DNA from: Arthrobacter sp. FB24
Lineage (GTDB): Bacteria > Actinomycetota > Actinomycetes > Actinomycetales > Micrococcaceae
Direction of reading: 5' to 3'
Assembly: GCF_000196235.1 (NCBI RefSeq)
Contig: NC_008541.1
Span: 1,736,001-1,800,000 of the forward strand
DNA length: 64,000 bases
Shown here: positions 47,730 through 57,356 of the stretch, in pieces
Numbering within the stretch: the stretch's first letter is position 1
How the letters are laid out: each line of letters starts with the position of its first letter
The notes under the pieces: generated by a model
Told to the model about the DNA's origin: nothing
The model's database searches: none
What the model saw: the letters and a program-made list of their open reading frames with translations, nothing else
Made by a program: the position numbers and the translations under genes

Positions 47730-48494
47730 CTAACGGCCGCGGGCTGCTTTGCGGTCCGGCCGGGCTTTGTAGGGGTCGATTCCCTTGGGGATGGGGAGTC
47801 GGTTTCCCAGCGAGGAAATGCGCTTCGAAACAGCGTTGACCTCGAGTTTGGTCAGTTCCTTGTCCAGCTTGTTCATTTTCTTGGCGACCTGGCTGATGGG
47901 CACCTGGCCCTCGCCACGGCCGCTCTCAATCACGTGGACAGTGACGTTGGGCAGGATGCGCGCCAGCCGCTTGCGTTCGGCGTCGACGAGGGGCCGGACC
48001 CGGTGGGTGGGGCCTTCGCTGACAAGCACGACGCCGGGACGGCCGATGGCGCGGAAGACGGCGTCCTGGGTGCGGGGGTTGACCGCGACCGGCTGGTCCT
48101 CGGTGATCCATCCGCGCTTCAGCGTGCCCAGGGCGGCCCCGGAAGCGCCGGGCTGGTTTTCGATCTGGGCGAAAGCGGCCCGTTCAGCGCGGCGCGAGAG
48201 GATGAGGGTGGCGGCCAGCAGCCCAAGGGGGATGCCGATGATCAGGCCCGTGATCCAGTTGTCGAGGAGGAAGCCCACAAGGAAGCTGACGGCTACGACT
48301 CCAAGGAAGGCGAGCAGCATCATCCAGACCACCATGGGGTCGTGGCGGCGCGTCATCTGGAAGACTTCGTTGATCTGCTTCAGCCTGCTGGGCTTCTTGA
48401 CCTTGGCTTCCTTCGGCTTGCGAGAGAAGAGGCCACGCTTCGGAGCGTCGGATGCTGCCGGAGTCGGTTTGCTGGAATCAGGGGAATTCGCCAT
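47730..48494 (-). CDS. DUF4191 membrane protein
   Basis: A 254-aa actinobacterial DUF4191 protein; biochemical role unknown. A basic, Pro-rich cytoplasmic N-terminus is followed by two adjacent membrane helices (about 54-75 and 79-99) and a soluble C-terminal domain (QPGASGAALGTLKRGW, VVLVSEGPTHRVRPLVDAE). It lies immediately downstream of lipA on the same strand, a conserved actinobacterial neighbourhood, but a strong hairpin separates them. ATG 48494. Confidence 0.87.
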   Translation of the reverse strand: MANSPDSSKPTPAASDAPKRGLFSRKPKEAKVKKPSRLKQINEVFQMTRRHDPMVVWMMLLAFLGVVAVSFLVGFLLDNWITGLIIGIPLGLLAATLILSRRAERAAFAQIENQPGASGAALGTLKRGWITEDQPVAVNPRTQDAVFRAIGRPGVVLVSEGPTHRVRPLVDAERKRLARILPNVTVHVIESGRGEGQVPISQVAKKMNKLDKELTKLEVNAVSKRISSLGNRLPIPKGIDPYKARPDRKAARGR

Positions 48495-48513
48495 AGTGCC
48501 TTAATTCTACGTG

Positions 48514-48570
48514 ATTTATGCCTGAGGGCCGGACGCCGAAGTACTCCGGTGCCGGCCCTCAGGCATAAAT
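48514..48570 (-). terminator. 19-bp stem terminator after lipA
   Basis: ATTTATGCCTGAGGGCCGG pairs perfectly with its complement across a 19-nt loop, 14 bp after the lipA stop. The A/T-rich stem base can serve as the run-off tract. Confidence 0.72.
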
Positions 48571-48583
48571 GTTACGAAAGGTC

Positions 48584-49591
48584 CTAGTGGTGTGCTGCGA
48601 TGAGCGAGCTGGCTTCCTGGCGGGTGCTGCCGGAGGACTCGATGTGCGCGAGTTCGGCCGGGATGTCCCAGCCCTTCTTGCGCATCGCGGTGGCCCAGAG
48701 CCGGCCGGCACGGTAGGAGGAGCGCACCAGCGGTCCGGACATCACGCCGAGGAAACCGATCTCTTCGGCCTCCGTGGCGAGGTCGACGAATTCCTGCGGC
48801 TTGACCCAGCGGTCTACCGGCAGGTGGCGTTCGGACGGGCGCAGGTACTGGGTGATCGTGATCAGGTCGCAGCCGGCCTCGTGCAGGTCGCGCAGGGCCT
48901 CGGAGATTTCCTCGCGGGTTTCTCCCATGCCCAGGATCAGGTTGGATTTGGTGACCATGCCCAGGTTCCGGCCCTGCGTGATGACGTCCAGGGACCGGTC
49001 GTAGCGGAACGCGGGGCGGATGCGCTTGAAGATCCGCGGGACGGTCTCGACGTTGTGCGCGAAGACCTCGGGCTTGGAGTCGCAGATCGCGGCGATGTGT
49101 TCGGGTTTGCCGGAGAAGTCCGGGATCAGGAGTTCGACGCCGGTGCCCGGGTTCAGTTCGTGGATCTTGCGGACGGTCTCGGCGTAGAGCCAGACGCCCT
49201 CGTCGGCGAGGTCGTCCCGGGCCACGCCGGTCACGGTGGCGTAGCGCAGCTGCATGGCCTGGACCGAGCGGGCCACCTTGGTGGGCTCAAACATGTCCAC
49301 CGGTGAAGGCTTGCCGGTATCGATCTGGCAGAAATCGCAGCGCCGGGTGCATTCGGAGCCGCCGATCAGGAAAGTGGCTTCCTTGTCTTCCCAGCATTCG
49401 AAGATGTTCGGGCAGCCGGCCTCTTCACAGACGGTGTGCAGGCCTTCCTTCTTCACCAGGTTCTTGAGCTGGACGAACTCCGGGCCCATCTGGACCTTGG
49501 CCTTGATCCACTCCGGCTTACGCTCCACCGGAGTAGCCGCATTGCGCTGCTCAATACGCAGCATCTTCCGGCCTTCTGGTGCCAGTGTCAC
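48584..49591 (-). CDS. lipA: Lipoyl synthase
   Basis: Radical SAM enzyme that inserts two sulfurs into protein-bound octanoyl groups to make lipoate. It has 335 aa. The auxiliary-cluster cysteines are in [12 protein letters not shown], and the radical-SAM CxxxCxxC is [11 protein letters not shown] 49591 overlaps the end of lipB, so lipB and lipA form an operon in that order. Its clients are likely the lipoyl domains of SucB in this window. Confidence 0.96.
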   Translation of the reverse strand: MTLAPEGRKMLRIEQRNAATPVERKPEWIKAKVQMGPEFVQLKNLVKKEGLHTVCEEAGCPNIFECWEDKEATFLIGGSECTRRCDFCQIDTGKPSPVDMFEPTKVARSVQAMQLRYATVTGVARDDLADEGVWLYAETVRKIHELNPGTGVELLIPDFSGKPEHIAAICDSKPEVFAHNVETVPRIFKRIRPAFRYDRSLDVITQGRNLGMVTKSNLILGMGETREEISEALRDLHEAGCDLITITQYLRPSERHLPVDRWVKPQEFVDLATEAEEIGFLGVMSGPLVRSSYRAGRLWATAMRKKGWDIPAELAHIESSGSTRQEASSLIAAHH

Positions 49592-50256
49592 AGTAGAGCT
49601 CCTTCGGGGCTTGAAACGAGTGCTTCTTCGTGCTTACGGAATTCTTCCACTACCCGCTCCGCAATATCGCCGGGGGTAATGGTCCTGCCGGCTTCAATGG
49701 ACATCGTGGTGACACCGGCGTCTGTGATGCCGCAGGCAATGATCTGGGCATAGGGCGCCAGATCATTGTTGCAGTTGATGGCGATGCCATGCATTGTGAC
49801 TCCGTCCAGGACCCGGATGCCGATCGCGGCAATCTTGCGGTCCGGGCCCTTGCTGTCGGCCTTGATCCAGACGCCGGCACGTCCCTTGATCCGCTCGGCA
49901 TTGATGCCGTAGTCGGCCATGACGGCGATCATGACGGCTTCGAGCCGTTCAACGTAGTCGCGGATGCCGGACCGGTTCTTCAGCTTGAGGATCGGATAGG
50001 CGATCAGCTGGCCGGGCCCGTGCCAGGTCAGCTTGCCGCCACGGTCCACGGCTACGACGGGAGTCCCGTCGAACGGTCGTTCGTGGTCTTCTGTGAGCTT
50101 GCCGGCAGTGTATACGGCGGCATGCTCGAGGAGGAGGACTGTACTGGGTGCCTCAGCTGCGACGACTTTGTCATGGAGTTCGCGCTGGGTGTCCCAGCCC
50201 TTCATGTAATCAACGAAATCCGGAGCAAGACCCAGCGTGGAAAACTCAAGAGTCAT
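49588..50256 (-). CDS. lipB: Lipoyl(octanoyl) transferase
   Basis: Transfers octanoate from octanoyl-ACP to lipoyl domains, the step before LipA. It has 222 aa. [25 protein letters not shown] (conserved HGPGQ) and the catalytic Lys/Cys segments [19 protein letters not shown] and [12 protein letters not shown] are present. ATG 50256 comes 7 nt after TAAGCT with no ribosome site. Its end overlaps the lipA start. Confidence 0.95.
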   Translation of the reverse strand: MTLEFSTLGLAPDFVDYMKGWDTQRELHDKVVAAEAPSTVLLLEHAAVYTAGKLTEDHERPFDGTPVVAVDRGGKLTWHGPGQLIAYPILKLKNRSGIRDYVERLEAVMIAVMADYGINAERIKGRAGVWIKADSKGPDRKIAAIGIRVLDGVTMHGIAINCNNDLAPYAQIIACGITDAGVTTMSIEAGRTITPGDIAERVVEEFRKHEEALVSSPEGALL

Positions 50257-50263
50257 GGTATCC

Positions 50264-50269
50264 AGCTTA
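50264..50269 (-). promoter_or_regulatory. -10-like TAAGCT for lipB-lipA, probably leaderless
   Basis: TAAGCT on the minus strand ends 7 nt before the lipB ATG; no Shine-Dalgarno is present. Confidence 0.45.
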
Positions 50270-50369
50270 GACCCCGTCCGCCGTGGAGCCGGGTTCTGTG
50301 CTTAACCTCTCATTGCAGGGCCTGTGGATAACTTCTGCGGAATTTCGCCGATTCCGCTATTCCTTGGGT

Positions 50370-52055
50370 ATGGAAGATTACGCGTACGACGGCGGTTCAG
50401 ACGAGGGCGGTCCGGCACCCCTGGCGGCTCCGGTATCCCCGGACGCCCCCGACGGGGGTCCCGCCGGTGCGGCCCCGGAGGTTCCGGGCTACCAGGTTGA
50501 ACGGGAGCTTGGCCGCGGCGCCAGCGCGAGGGTATGGCTTGTCCGGGAACAGCTGACCCGTCGCGAGTTTGCCGTGAAGTGCTTCGCCCCGCCGGAACTC
50601 CCTGCCCGGTACGCGCCCGGCACGGGGGCTGACGGCAGAGAGAAGCGGGCCGCGGAAGAAGCCGTGCGCCGTGAGTTGCGGATTCTCTCCACACTGGATC
50701 ACGACCACCTGGTGAAGGCGCACGACGTTGTCAGGCTCCAAGGCGCAGCGGATGGCGGCCTGGGGCTCATCATGGATTACGCAGCAGGGGGATCCCTGGC
50801 CCGACTGGTCAGCTGCCGCGGCCCGCTGAGCGTGGGCCAAACCGTGACGGTGCTGACGCCCCTCGCGCAGGCGCTGGGGTATCTGCACGGCAAAGGATTC
50901 ATGCACTCGGATGTCGCACCGGGCAACGTACTGTTCACGGCCCATGGCAAGCCCCTGCTGGCGGACCTTGGCGTCACTAGCATGGTGGGCGACGCCGCGG
51001 ATTCCGCCGCGGCCGGCACGGAAGGCTTCGTGGACCCCGCACCCGTCGATGCACTGCGGGCGGGGCTGCAGCCCGAGCGGGACCTCTATTCGGCGGCGGC
51101 GATCGGCTGGTATTGCCTGACCGGGAAGGCACCCGAACACGGCCAAAGCCGTCCGCCGCTATCACTGCTGGTTCCGGGCGTGCCGCCGGCCCTCGCGGCC
51201 GCATTGGAGTCCGGCTTGAAGGAGGACCGGCGGGAGCGGCCGACAGCCCTGGAGTTCGCCGGTGCTGTCTATCGGAGCGCAGACCCCGCCCCGGTGGACC
51301 TTTCCGGGTCCGTCCACCCCACCGTGCTTCCCCAGCTGCTGACACGCCGTAACGTTCCGCCGTCACGCAATGCCCGCCGTGCGGCGAAGCTGCGCACCTG
51401 GCGCCGGCGCCTAGGCATCTCGGGCCGTCCTCTCCGGCCAAAGGGCCGCGCACCGGGCCGTCACGCCGGGAGCAGCCGGCGGTGGATCGGCGCCGCGGCT
51501 GCAGCTCTTGCCTGTTCGGGAATCGCCACGGCATGGTTCCTGGCCGGGCCGCAACAGGCCCCGCAGCAGGCGGCGGCACCCCTGCCAGTGCAGGCACCAG
51601 CGGCCTCTGACGTTCCGCCGGAGGCCGCCTCCGGCCCGGCTCCGGCTGACGCCCGGCAGCTGGCGCTATCGCAAAAGCCCGAAGAAGCCGCACGGGGGCT
51701 GGCGGGGCTGCGGTCGGCAGCGTTGAGCTCAGGGCACTTCGAACTGCTGGACGAGGTCAACCAGGCCAACTCCCCGGCGGCCGCTGCCGATGCCGGAATC
51801 AGCGGGAGGCTAAGGGATGCCGGTCATGTCCTGGCGGGCTTTGACACGACCCTGACGCGTGCCGAGGCAGAGCCAGGCGCGTCGGATTCACGCGCGGTGG
51901 TGGCAATCACGGTGGCCAACTCGGCATACCGGGAAACGGACACCCGAGGAAATGTCGTGGCGGTGGAACCTGCCGGTCCGGAGGAGCAGCTTCGCCTGGT
52001 CCTGGTTAGTTCCGGCGGGCGGTGGAGGATCCAGGAGATCCTGCCGGCGGCGTAG
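50370..52055 (+). CDS. Membrane-anchored Ser/Thr protein kinase with atypical catalytic loop
   Basis: Hanks-type kinase of about 561 aa: a disordered acidic N-terminus (1-38), kinase domain (about 41-315), basic juxtamembrane region, one membrane helix (about 371-391) and an extracellular Pro/Ala-rich then globular part. The glycine loop LGRGASARV, ATP Lys K70, catalytic-loop D181 and N186 and metal D199 are all present. The usual HRDLKPxN reads HSDVAPGN and DFG reads DLG, losing the catalytic-loop Lys. Activity is therefore likely but not certain. ATG 50370 is the best start near the domain; an in-frame start at 50283 is less likely. Confidence 0.83.
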   Translation: MEDYAYDGGSDEGGPAPLAAPVSPDAPDGGPAGAAPEVPGYQVERELGRGASARVWLVREQLTRREFAVKCFAPPELPARYAPGTGADGREKRAAEEAVRRELRILSTLDHDHLVKAHDVVRLQGAADGGLGLIMDYAAGGSLARLVSCRGPLSVGQTVTVLTPLAQALGYLHGKGFMHSDVAPGNVLFTAHGKPLLADLGVTSMVGDAADSAAAGTEGFVDPAPVDALRAGLQPERDLYSAAAIGWYCLTGKAPEHGQSRPPLSLLVPGVPPALAAALESGLKEDRRERPTALEFAGAVYRSADPAPVDLSGSVHPTVLPQLLTRRNVPPSRNARRAAKLRTWRRRLGISGRPLRPKGRAPGRHAGSSRRWIGAAAAALACSGIATAWFLAGPQQAPQQAAAPLPVQAPAASDVPPEAASGPAPADARQLALSQKPEEAARGLAGLRSAALSSGHFELLDEVNQANSPAAAADAGISGRLRDAGHVLAGFDTTLTRAEAEPGASDSRAVVAITVANSAYRETDTRGNVVAVEPAGPEEQLRLVLVSSGGRWRIQEILPAA

Positions 52056-52067
52056 GCGCCAAAGTGC

Positions 52068-52961
52068 CTAGTCCTTGCCGGTCGCCCAGGCCGCGGCCTG
52101 CGCAAGTGATGGATGCATCCACTCGAATCCGGCCTCGGCCAACAGAGCGGGCTCCATGCGCTGGCTCCCCAGCAGGAGTTCGTCGGCCAGCTTGCCCATG
52201 ACCAGCCGCAGCACCGGCGCGGGCACCCGGAAGAATGCGGGCCGGTGGAGTGCGGCGGCCAGCTGGGCAACCAGTGCATTGACGTCCGCTGTTTCGGGGG
52301 CACAGAGGTTGACCGGACCTGACAAGGGTGAGGTCAGCAGGAAACTGAAGGCCGAGGACACGTCCGGCAGCGTGATCCAGGGCCAGCATTGCCTGCCGTT
52401 GCCCAGTGGACCGCCAAGACCGAGCCGAAGCAACGGCAGCAGGCGGCCTAAAGCGCCACCAGACCTGCTGAGGACCACCCCCGTCCGCGGGTTGACGACA
52501 CGGACGCCGGCGGGGGCCCCATGTGCGGCGGCTTCCCATTCCTGGCAGATCCTGGCCATGATTCCGGAGCCGGCAGGAGAGTTCTCCCGGAGCACGGCAG
52601 CGCCGCGGTCGCCGTAATAGTTGGAGCCGGACTGGCTGATGAAGACCTTTGGCGGCTGTTCTGTTCTTGCCATTGCGGCTGCGAGGGTGCGTGTGGGGTC
52701 CAGCCGTGAGCGGAACAGCTCATCAATGCGGCCGCGGGTCCAGGGACGGTCTCCGATCCCTGCTCCGGCCAGGTTGATCACGGCGTCGGCGCCCTCAAGG
52801 TGGGCGGGATCAAGCTGTCCGGCCGCCGGATCCCAGCGCAATTCGTTGGCATCAGCCGGTGCCCGGCGAACCAGCCGGATGACGTCGTGGCCACCCGAAC
52901 GCAGATGGGCGGACATGTCGCTTCCGAGGAGGCCTGAGGCGCCGGCCATGATGATTCGCAT
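52068..52961 (-). CDS. TIGR01777-family NAD-dependent epimerase
   Basis: Extended SDR of the TIGR01777/YfcH/SulA-like group, 297 aa; substrate unknown. N-terminal Rossmann motif MAGASGLLGSDM, ISQSGSNYYGD in the active-site region, and a DUF1731 C-terminal domain (PAPVLRLVMGKLADELLLGSQR). ATG 52961 begins the Rossmann strand MRIIMAGASG; upstream in-frame starts (52976 and 53012) add 5 and 17 residues. It is divergent from the tricorn-like gene with a 73-bp gap. Confidence 0.88.
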   Translation of the reverse strand: MRIIMAGASGLLGSDMSAHLRSGGHDVIRLVRRAPADANELRWDPAAGQLDPAHLEGADAVINLAGAGIGDRPWTRGRIDELFRSRLDPTRTLAAAMARTEQPPKVFISQSGSNYYGDRGAAVLRENSPAGSGIMARICQEWEAAAHGAPAGVRVVNPRTGVVLSRSGGALGRLLPLLRLGLGGPLGNGRQCWPWITLPDVSSAFSFLLTSPLSGPVNLCAPETADVNALVAQLAAALHRPAFFRVPAPVLRLVMGKLADELLLGSQRMEPALLAEAGFEWMHPSLAQAAAWATGKD

Positions 52962-53022
52962 GATCCATCTCACCATGTCCGGCACGGTGGCGGAACCTCC
53001 CGTCCGGCCCACGTACTTTGAC

Positions 53023-53028
53023 TATGAT
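53023..53028 (+). promoter_or_regulatory. -10-like TATGAT before the tricorn-like gene, possibly leaderless
   Basis: TATGAT ends 6 nt before the ATG at 53035; the start lacks a Shine-Dalgarno and no matching -35 is seen. Confidence 0.4.
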
Positions 53029-53034
53029 CGTACG

Positions 53035-56000
53035 ATGACCTCCTCGAGCTACTTTCGTTTCCCGCATCTGCACGGCGATCTGGTCACCTTCGTGGCCGAA
53101 GACGACGTCTGGATTGCGCCTCTGGACGGCGGCCGCGCCTGGCGGGTTTCCTCCCTTCAACTGCCGGCCCGCAACCCCCGCTTCACGCCCGATGGCAAGC
53201 GCCTGGTGTGGACGGTCGTGCAGGGTACAGCGCCTGAGGTTGTCACTGCGGAGGTCGACGGCGGAGGGTACCGTCAGCTGACGTACTTCGGCCATGCTTC
53301 AACCAGGGTTAAGGGCTTCACCGCTGCCGGCGATGTCCTGGTCACCAGCGCTTTCCGGCAGGCGGAAAGCCGCCATACGCATGCGTACAGTGTTCCGCTG
53401 GAGGGTGGCTGGTCGGAGGAACTCCCGTTCGGGCCCGTCGAATCGGTGGCATTCGGACCGGAGATCGGCGATGAACGCCCGGTGGTCGTGGCCAGTGTGC
53501 TCTCGCGCGAGCCGGCCTGGTGGAAGCGGTACCGCGGCGGAACCGCCGGAAAGCTCTGGATCGACGCCGACGGCAACGGGGAATTCGAACGCCTCGTCCC
53601 GGAATTGGACGGCAACCTCGCGGACCCCATGTGGGTGGACGGGCGGATCGCCTTCCTTTCCGACCACGAAGGCTACGGAAACCTGTATTCGGTGCTGCCG
53701 AACGGCACCGGACTGCGCCGCCACACCGATCACGAAGATTTCTATGTGCGCCATGCCGCCACGGACGGCAAGCGGGTGGTGTTCGAATCCGCAGGAGAGC
53801 TCTGGGTGCTCCCTGACCTGGGTTCAGAAGCAGTCAAGCTTGATATCTCGCTGGGATCGGCCTCCCAGGGGCGGAGACCGGCGCTCCTCAAGACCACCCG
53901 GCACCTTGGGGGCGTGATTCCCGACCACAGCGGCTCGTCGAGCGCGGTGGAGGCGCACGGAACCATTCACTGGCTCCGCCATAAGGACGGGCCTTCGCGG
54001 GTTGTGGAGGCCACTCCCGGTGTTCGCGCCCGCCTGCCGCGTCCGCTCATCGATGGCCGAATTGCCTACGTCGCCGACCACGACGGCGCGGAGGCCCTGT
54101 ACATCAAGGAAATCGCACCGCAGGTGGCCGGTGACGGGCCGGCGTCGGCCCCGCGCCCCCAGGCGGCCGAGGAGCAGGAAACCGCAACGTCCCTGCCGAG
54201 GCCCGTTCCGGCATCCGGGACGAACACTCCCGCCGTGGCATCACCGGCGGGCGATGATTCCCTGCAGCCCGCGGCCCCGGGGCGTGACGCCAACGCCACC
54301 GTTCAGGTCGCCCCCCACAGTGCAGAAGGTGGAAGCGATGTCGCCGGCGGTGTGCCGGAACGCACGGCCGTGGAGGCAAACCGGGCCGGGTCCGCGTGCC
54401 TGCGAAGGATCGATTTCCCCAAGCCCACCCGGGCCAGTGCCATAGAGGCCAGCCCGGACGGGCGCACCCTTGCCATCGGTACCGCCTTCGGCGACGTCTA
54501 CCTGGCTGATACCCGGAGCGGGACCATCAAGCTCGTCACCAGCATCGGCGAGGGCACCATCGACGGGCTCTGCTGGTCTCCGGACTCCGCCTGGCTGGGC
54601 TGGTCCGAACCGGTCACATCCTTTGGGTCGCGCAGCCGTCTCCGGATCGTTAACGTGGACGATCCGGAATTCCGGATCGTGGACGTCACCGACGGACGAT
54701 TCCGCGATGCGTCGCCGTCGTTCACTCCTGATGGCAAATTCCTCGCGTTCCTGTCCAACCGCAGTTTCGACCCCGTGTACGACGGACATTCCTTTGATTT
54801 GTCCTTCCCCAGCCCCATCAAGCCCTACCTCGTGGCCCTTGCTGCCGAGACGCCGTCGCCCTTTGGCCCCTCGGTTGACCTCGCGGACGGTCCGGAAGGT
54901 GAATCCTCCGGCTCCGCGGCCGGCAACGCCGACGCAACCGGCTCCGGTTCCGACGTGCCCGCTGTCCGGGTGGACGCTGACGGGCTGGCGCACCGGGTGA
55001 TCGGAGTTCCGGTGCCCCAAGGCAACTACTCTGCGCTTGAGGCCACGCCCGGAGCGCTGCTGTGGCTGGACAACGCCCTGGCCGGCGTGACCGGCGACGG
55101 CCGGGCCAGCACCGACGACAAAGACGCCGCCCCCAGCCTGGTGCGTTTTGACATGGCGAAGCGCAAGACAACCACCATCGTGGACGCATTGGACAGCTAC
55201 CGCGTGTCCGGCGACGGCAGGAAGGTGGTCTTCCTGCACGACAAGCAGATCCGGGTGGCGCCCGCGGATGCCAAGGGCGACGAAGATTCCGGCCAACTGG
55301 TGAAGGTGGATGTCAGCCGCATCCGGGTGCTCCTGCATCCGCTGAGTGTGTGGGGCCAGGCGTTCAACGAAGCCTGGCGGCTTCAGCGTGACTTCTTCTG
55401 GACCGAGGACATGGCCGGACAGGACTGGGAATCCGTGCACCGCCGGTACCGCCCCATCGTGGACCGGCTCGGCTCGCATGACGACCTCGTGGACCTGCTG
55501 TGGGAGCTGCACGGCGAGCTGGGGACATCCCACGCCTATGTTCGTCCGGCCGCCGTCACCGAGAACGGCAGCAACGGGCAGGGCCGCCTGGGTGCTGATC
55601 TGGCCTTCACCGGGAAAGGCTGGGAAATCACCCGCATCCTGGCGGGGGAGTCGTCAGACCCGCTGGCAACCTCACCCCTGACCAGGCCCGGCGCAGACGC
55701 AAAGGCGGGGGACGTCCTGCTCGCCATCGACGGCGTGGAGCTGTCCGAAGGGCTGACACCTGCCATGCAGCTGGTCGGTGCCGCAGGTAAGGCTGTGGAG
55801 CTGACCTTGCGCAACGGCGCCGCCCACGGCGAAGCCGCAGGCAGGCAGCGCCGCATTGCTGTGGTGCCGGTCAAGGACGAGGAGCGCCTGCGTTACCAGG
55901 AATGGGTGGCCGGCAACCGCAGGACTGTACGCGAAGCGTCGGCAGGAACCTACGGCTACCTGCACATCCCGGACATGATGGCGAACGGCTGGGCCCAGCT

Positions 56001-56586
56001 CCACCGCGACCTCGATACCGAGACGGCACTGGACGGGCTGATCGTGGACGTCAGGCGCAACCGGGGAGGACACACGTCCCAGCTTGTCGCCGAACTCATT
56101 GGCCGCAAGGTGACCGGATGGAGCATGCCCCGCGGTGAGAGGCCGCGGACGTACCCGCACCACGCGCCACGCGGGCCGGTGGTCATCCTGACGGACGAAT
56201 TTGCCGGCTCGGACGGGGATATCATCACGCAGGTGTCCAAGCTGCGCGGCATCGGGCCGGTCATCGGGACCCGGACCTGGGGCGGCGTGGTGGGCATCGA
56301 CAACCGTTTCTCCCTCGCTGACGGCACCGGTGTGACGCAGCCGCGCTACGCCACCTGGTTCAGCGGAGGCGTAGGCTGGAACGTCGAGAATTACGGCGTC
56401 ACGCCGGACATCGAGGTGACCTTCCCGCCGCATGCCTACGCCGCCGGCAGGGACCCCCAGCTGGAGTACGGCATCGGTGCGCTCAAGGAAATGATCCAGG
56501 AACTTCCCACGGACCGGCCTCCGCTGCGCGAAGGCTACCGGCGGCTGTTGCCGGCGCCCCTGCCGGCCCGCACCCTCAAGGACTAG
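53035..56586 (+). CDS. Tricorn-like S41 family peptidase
   Basis: Large peptidase of 1183 aa related to archaeal tricorn, which trims proteasome products into short peptides. Layout: six-bladed propeller (from SSYFRFPHLHGD), second propeller, C1, a PDZ-like domain (about 865-925) and C2. The tricorn catalytic set is matched by S832-H833 (GTSHAY), nucleophile S1059 (GSDGD) and E1118 (VENYGVTPD), with spacings close to those of tricorn. An unusual 95-residue low-complexity segment (about 362-455) is inserted in the propellers. No signal peptide, so cytoplasmic. The ATG 53035 start discards an upstream antisense extension. Confidence 0.92.
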   Translation: MTSSSYFRFPHLHGDLVTFVAEDDVWIAPLDGGRAWRVSSLQLPARNPRFTPDGKRLVWTVVQGTAPEVVTAEVDGGGYRQLTYFGHASTRVKGFTAAGDVLVTSAFRQAESRHTHAYSVPLEGGWSEELPFGPVESVAFGPEIGDERPVVVASVLSREPAWWKRYRGGTAGKLWIDADGNGEFERLVPELDGNLADPMWVDGRIAFLSDHEGYGNLYSVLPNGTGLRRHTDHEDFYVRHAATDGKRVVFESAGELWVLPDLGSEAVKLDISLGSASQGRRPALLKTTRHLGGVIPDHSGSSSAVEAHGTIHWLRHKDGPSRVVEATPGVRARLPRPLIDGRIAYVADHDGAEALYIKEIAPQVAGDGPASAPRPQAAEEQETATSLPRPVPASGTNTPAVASPAGDDSLQPAAPGRDANATVQVAPHSAEGGSDVAGGVPERTAVEANRAGSACLRRIDFPKPTRASAIEASPDGRTLAIGTAFGDVYLADTRSGTIKLVTSIGEGTIDGLCWSPDSAWLGWSEPVTSFGSRSRLRIVNVDDPEFRIVDVTDGRFRDASPSFTPDGKFLAFLSNRSFDPVYDGHSFDLSFPSPIKPYLVALAAETPSPFGPSVDLADGPEGESSGSAAGNADATGSGSDVPAVRVDADGLAHRVIGVPVPQGNYSALEATPGALLWLDNALAGVTGDGRASTDDKDAAPSLVRFDMAKRKTTTIVDALDSYRVSGDGRKVVFLHDKQIRVAPADAKGDEDSGQLVKVDVSRIRVLLHPLSVWGQAFNEAWRLQRDFFWTEDMAGQDWESVHRRYRPIVDRLGSHDDLVDLLWELHGELGTSHAYVRPAAVTENGSNGQGRLGADLAFTGKGWEITRILAGESSDPLATSPLTRPGADAKAGDVLLAIDGVELSEGLTPAMQLVGAAGKAVELTLRNGAAHGEAAGRQRRIAVVPVKDEERLRYQEWVAGNRRTVREASAGTYGYLHIPDMMANGWAQLHRDLDTETALDGLIVDVRRNRGGHTSQLVAELIGRKVTGWSMPRGERPRTYPHHAPRGPVVILTDEFAGSDGDIITQVSKLRGIGPVIGTRTWGGVVGIDNRFSLADGTGVTQPRYATWFSGGVGWNVENYGVTPDIEVTFPPHAYAAGRDPQLEYGIGALKEMIQELPTDRPPLREGYRRLLPAPLPARTLKD

Positions 56587-56608
56587 GTCCGCGCTCCCCG
56601 GACAAACG

Positions 56609-56654
56609 AAGGCCCCGCTCCTGCCCCAATAACAAGGGCAGGAGCGGGGCCTTC
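56609..56654. terminator. Bidirectional terminator between the tricorn-like and OsmC genes
   Basis: 18-bp perfect stem from AAGGCCCCGCTCC to its complement, 9-nt loop. It lies between two convergent genes. Confidence 0.78.
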
Positions 56655-56702
56655 GCCGTGCGGCGGCGCGGCAGCTCCGGGAGCGGCCGCTTCCGACCGC
56701 TC

Positions 56703-57134
56703 CTAGGAGGCTGCGAGCGTGGCGTCCATGGTGATGTCGATGCTGGCCAGGGCACCTGAGACCGGGCAGCCGACCTTGGCTTCCCCGGCGATCTTCTGGA
56801 ACTCCTCTTCCGAAATACCCGGAATGGTGGCGTTCACCGTCAGGTGGCTTCCGGTGATGCCGGTGCCGGGCACGAAGGTGACATCCGCCTTGGTGTGGAC
56901 CTCTTCAACGGTGAAGCCGGCCTGGCTCAGCGCCAGGCTGAACGCCATGGAGAAGCAGGCCGAGTGCGCTGCGGCGATCAGCTCTTCGGGGCTGGTCTTC
57001 CCTTCGGACTGTTCCGCTCGGGCCTTCCATGTGACGGCGTAGGTGCCCAGTCCGGAGCTGTCCAGCGTCGTGTTGCCGGACCCCTCGAACAGGTCGCCGT
57101 TCCATACGGTGTGCGCGGTGCGTGTTGCTGCCAT
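56703..57134 (-). CDS. OsmC/Ohr-family peroxiredoxin
   Basis: Thiol peroxidase that reduces organic hydroperoxides, 143 aa. The two catalytic cysteines are C60 (HSACFSMA) and C123 (KVGCPVSGAL), with the conserved E50 (TSPEELIAAAH). The sequence fits the OsmC subgroup (short, with KTSPEELIAAAHSAC). ATG 57134 is chosen over the in-frame GTG 57140 because GAGGAG lies 5 nt before it. Confidence 0.92.
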   Translation of the reverse strand: MAATRTAHTVWNGDLFEGSGNTTLDSSGLGTYAVTWKARAEQSEGKTSPEELIAAAHSACFSMAFSLALSQAGFTVEEVHTKADVTFVPGTGITGSHLTVNATIPGISEEEFQKIAGEAKVGCPVSGALASIDITMDATLAAS

Positions 57135-57296
57135 ATCCACTCCTCAGCTTAGATTCGATCCGGTCCGGGCTTCCGCCCGGACCTTCCGGATCAATCCTAT
57201 GGATTCAGGACGTGCGGCGCACGGGGTGTCCGCTGTCAGAGGATTATGACCGTCCACACGGGCGCCAGGGAGTTCGACGGCGGACTCCCTGCGGAA

Positions 57297-57341
57297 ACGA
57301 CGACGGCGACGCCCCCTCGCGGGAAGCGTCGCCGTCGTCGT
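57297..57341 (-). terminator. Terminator after the 116-aa membrane protein gene
   Basis: 16-bp perfect stem ACGACGACGGCGACGC/GCGTCGCCGTCGTCGT with a 13-nt loop, then TTT on the minus strand. Confidence 0.65.
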
Positions 57342-57356
57342 CGGGCGTGTGGAGTC

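Noticed and set aside
48514..48570. The 19-bp inverted repeat after lipA as a mobile-element end
   Set aside because: It is a single compact hairpin directly after a stop codon; a terminator explains it better.
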